Below are positions 4,791 to 6,118 of a DNA stretch of 6,118 nt, piece by piece. A program made the position numbers and the translations under genes. The notes below the pieces were generated by a model. The model had not been told where the DNA came from, ran no database searches, and was given only the letters and a program-made list of their open reading frames with translations. The DNA is from Thermaerobacter marianensis. GTDB taxonomy: Bacteria; Bacillota; Sulfobacillia; DYIH01; DYIG01. Position 1 is the first letter of the stretch. Each line of letters starts with the position of its first letter. The stretch is from assembly GCA_020723725.1 (NCBI GenBank), contig DYIG01000103.1, positions 1 to 6,118 of the forward strand. Reading direction: 5' to 3'.

Positions 4791-6118
4791 GTGCTTTTTG
4801 GGGCTCTAAGGGCTTTGTCCAGTATCTTATGGATCGTCCTGTTGGCCCTTTTGGCGGGGTGTGGCAGGTTGCCGTCCGGCGACGGTGGGGCTCAAACCGG
4901 GACGGGCCCTGTTGAATCGGCTGGCGAGGAGGCGTCAACTCCGGTTGCCATACCACCACCCGATCAGGTCCTCAGGGTAGCCTTCGTCGGTGAGCCCATT
5001 ACCTTGGACCCGGCCCGTGCAGGGGACGAGGTTTCCGCGTTGGTGATCAACCAGCTCTTTGAGGGGCTCTTGCGCAAGGGTGTGAAGGGGCTGGAGCCCG
5101 GTGTGGCCAAGTCCTGGGATGTATCCGAAGACAAGCGTATTTATACCTTCCACCTTCGTGACAGCAGGTGGTCCAACGGGGAGCCGGTGACAGCCGCGGA
5201 TTTTGAGTTGGCCTGGAAGAGGGCGCTCGATTCGGCCGTGGGTTCCCCCTATGCCTATCAATTCTATGTTATCAAGGGGGCCAGGGAATACCATGCTGCG
5301 GCTACGACGAATCCCGCCCGGCGACTGGCCCTGCGGGACGCAATCGGGGTAACAGCGGTTGACGAGAAGACACTGCGGGTGGAACTGGAAAAACCGGTCC
5401 CCTATTTCCTTGATCTCACAACCTTCTTCCCCTTCTATCCCGTCAACACCGCCATAGTTAAGAGTTCCCCGATTTATTGGGCCGATGACGTCCTGGCGGT
5501 GGTCTCCAACGGGCCGTTCCGTTTGATGGACTGGAAAAAACAGCACGAGATCCGGATGCTGAAGAACATCCATTACTGGGACGCCGGTGGGGTAACCCTC
5601 AAGGAGGTCCGTTTGACCCTTGTTCCGGACCGCCAGAGCTCCATAAGGCTTTACGAGGACAGGGATGCCGATCTGGCCAGAACTGGTCTGGCCGGAATCA
5701 AGGGGGATGGAGGGAAGCCCCTTCCCGGTAAGACTATGGTGCAGGGGCTTATGGGGACCGAATACCTGGTGTTTAACACAGCCCATGGACCACTTGGCGA
5801 CCGGCGTGTGCGAAGGGCGCTCGCTTTGGCCATCGACAGGAAAGCCCTGGCCAATACGCTAAAGGGCGGGGAGAAACCGGCCGGAGGGGTGGTTCCTTTC
5901 GGTATGGTCAACCCCTCGTCAGGCAAGGATTTCCGTGAGGAGAGCGGGGAACTATTCCCATATGACGTTGATGCAGCCCGTGCCCTCCTTGCAGAGGCAG
6001 GGTTCCCCGGGGGAGCGCGCTTCCCGCGGCTCACCCTCTTATCAAATATTGAAGGGAACCACGCGCCTGTGATGCAGCTGATTAGCGAGATGTGGAAGAA
6101 TAACCTGGGGATCGAGGT
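4791..6118 (+). CDS. OppA-family peptide-binding lipoprotein (SBP_bac_5), 3' end missing
   Basis: The reading frame from GTG 4791 stays open to the right edge, giving 442 residues. OppA-type proteins are usually about 530-560, so roughly 100 residues are probably outside. It is an extracytoplasmic solute-binding protein of an oligopeptide ABC importer. The N-terminus has a hydrophobic signal and lipobox LAGC (21-24), so Cys24 should be lipidated and the protein tethered outside the membrane. A Gly/Ala/Pro-rich linker follows (25-57). Family landmarks are EPITLDPARAGD (68-79), INQLFEGLL (86-94), RWSNGEPVTAADFELAWKRA (126-145), SNGPFRL (239-245), KNIHYWD (258-264), EYLVFNT (324-330), RRVRRALALAIDR (338-350) and PFGMVNPSSGKDFRE (369-383). 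The start lies 7 bases after the DUF368 stop. No permease or ATPase gene is visible, though they may follow outside. Ligand identity cannot be read from the sequence. Confidence 0.93.
   Translation, partial: MLFGALRALSSILWIVLLALLAGCGRLPSGDGGAQTGTGPVESAGEEASTPVAIPPPDQVLRVAFVGEPITLDPARAGDEVSALVINQLFEGLLRKGVKGLEPGVAKSWDVSEDKRIYTFHLRDSRWSNGEPVTAADFELAWKRALDSAVGSPYAYQFYVIKGAREYHAAATTNPARRLALRDAIGVTAVDEKTLRVELEKPVPYFLDLTTFFPFYPVNTAIVKSSPIYWADDVLAVVSNGPFRLMDWKKQHEIRMLKNIHYWDAGGVTLKEVRLTLVPDRQSSIRLYEDRDADLARTGLAGIKGDGGKPLPGKTMVQGLMGTEYLVFNTAHGPLGDRRVRRALALAIDRKALANTLKGGEKPAGGVVPFGMVNPSSGKDFREESGELFPYDVDAARALLAEAGFPGGARFPRLTLLSNIEGNHAPVMQLISEMWKNNLGIE

Noticed and set aside
4935..5786. Long open frame on the - strand (about 283 codons) opposite the lipoprotein gene
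   Set aside because: It is antisense to a clear OppA-family reading frame with lipobox and family motifs; the antisense product resembles no known family.

Overview
The window reads as a piece of a GC-rich, probably anaerobic, Gram-positive genome, most likely a clostridial (Peptococcaceae/Moorella-type) Firmicute. This is inferred from very strong GGAGG-type ribosome binding sites, frequent TTG and GTG starts, a PcrA-type helicase with the C-terminal Tudor-like domain, an OppA-type lipoprotein, and a molybdenum/iron-sulfur redox cluster. Species cannot be fixed from the sequence alone. Every supported gene is on the + strand.

Region 1 (1 to 1591) is a redox gene cluster. It holds the C-terminal end of a molybdopterin oxidoreductase, a four-cluster [4Fe-4S] ferredoxin subunit, a Tat-exported Rieske [2Fe-2S] protein, and a 72-residue protein with two predicted membrane segments. 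The first two genes overlap by 23 bases and the last two by 11, and each start has a good Shine-Dalgarno site, so they look like one operon. The likely logic is electron transfer between the Mo active site, the polyferredoxin, the Rieske centre and the membrane. No cytochrome b, cytochrome c or NrfD-type quinone subunit is visible here, and the substrate is unknown because the catalytic part of the Mo subunit lies outside the window. A perfect 12-base direct repeat containing near-consensus DnaA-box cores sits between the ferredoxin and Rieske genes.

Region 2 (1592 to 1850) is a 259-base gap without a convincing gene. It contains a perfect 11-base tandem duplication and a weak promoter-like pair. 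It probably carries the promoter and leader of the next operon.

Region 3 (1851 to 6118) is a second tight gene run: pcrA (TTG start), a DUF368 membrane protein (polyprenyl-phosphate transporter family) overlapping pcrA by 4 bases (ATGA), and an OppA-family peptide-binding lipoprotein starting 7 bases after the DUF368 stop and running off the right edge. These three have unrelated known roles (DNA repair and transcription-linked helicase, cell-wall lipid carrier recycling, peptide uptake or sensing), so the grouping suggests co-expression rather than a shared pathway.

I do not see a clearly undescribed defence or mobile system. The most interesting candidate is the Mo/FeS/Rieske/two-TM module. 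There are no rRNA, tRNA, CRISPR or insertion sequences that I can support.
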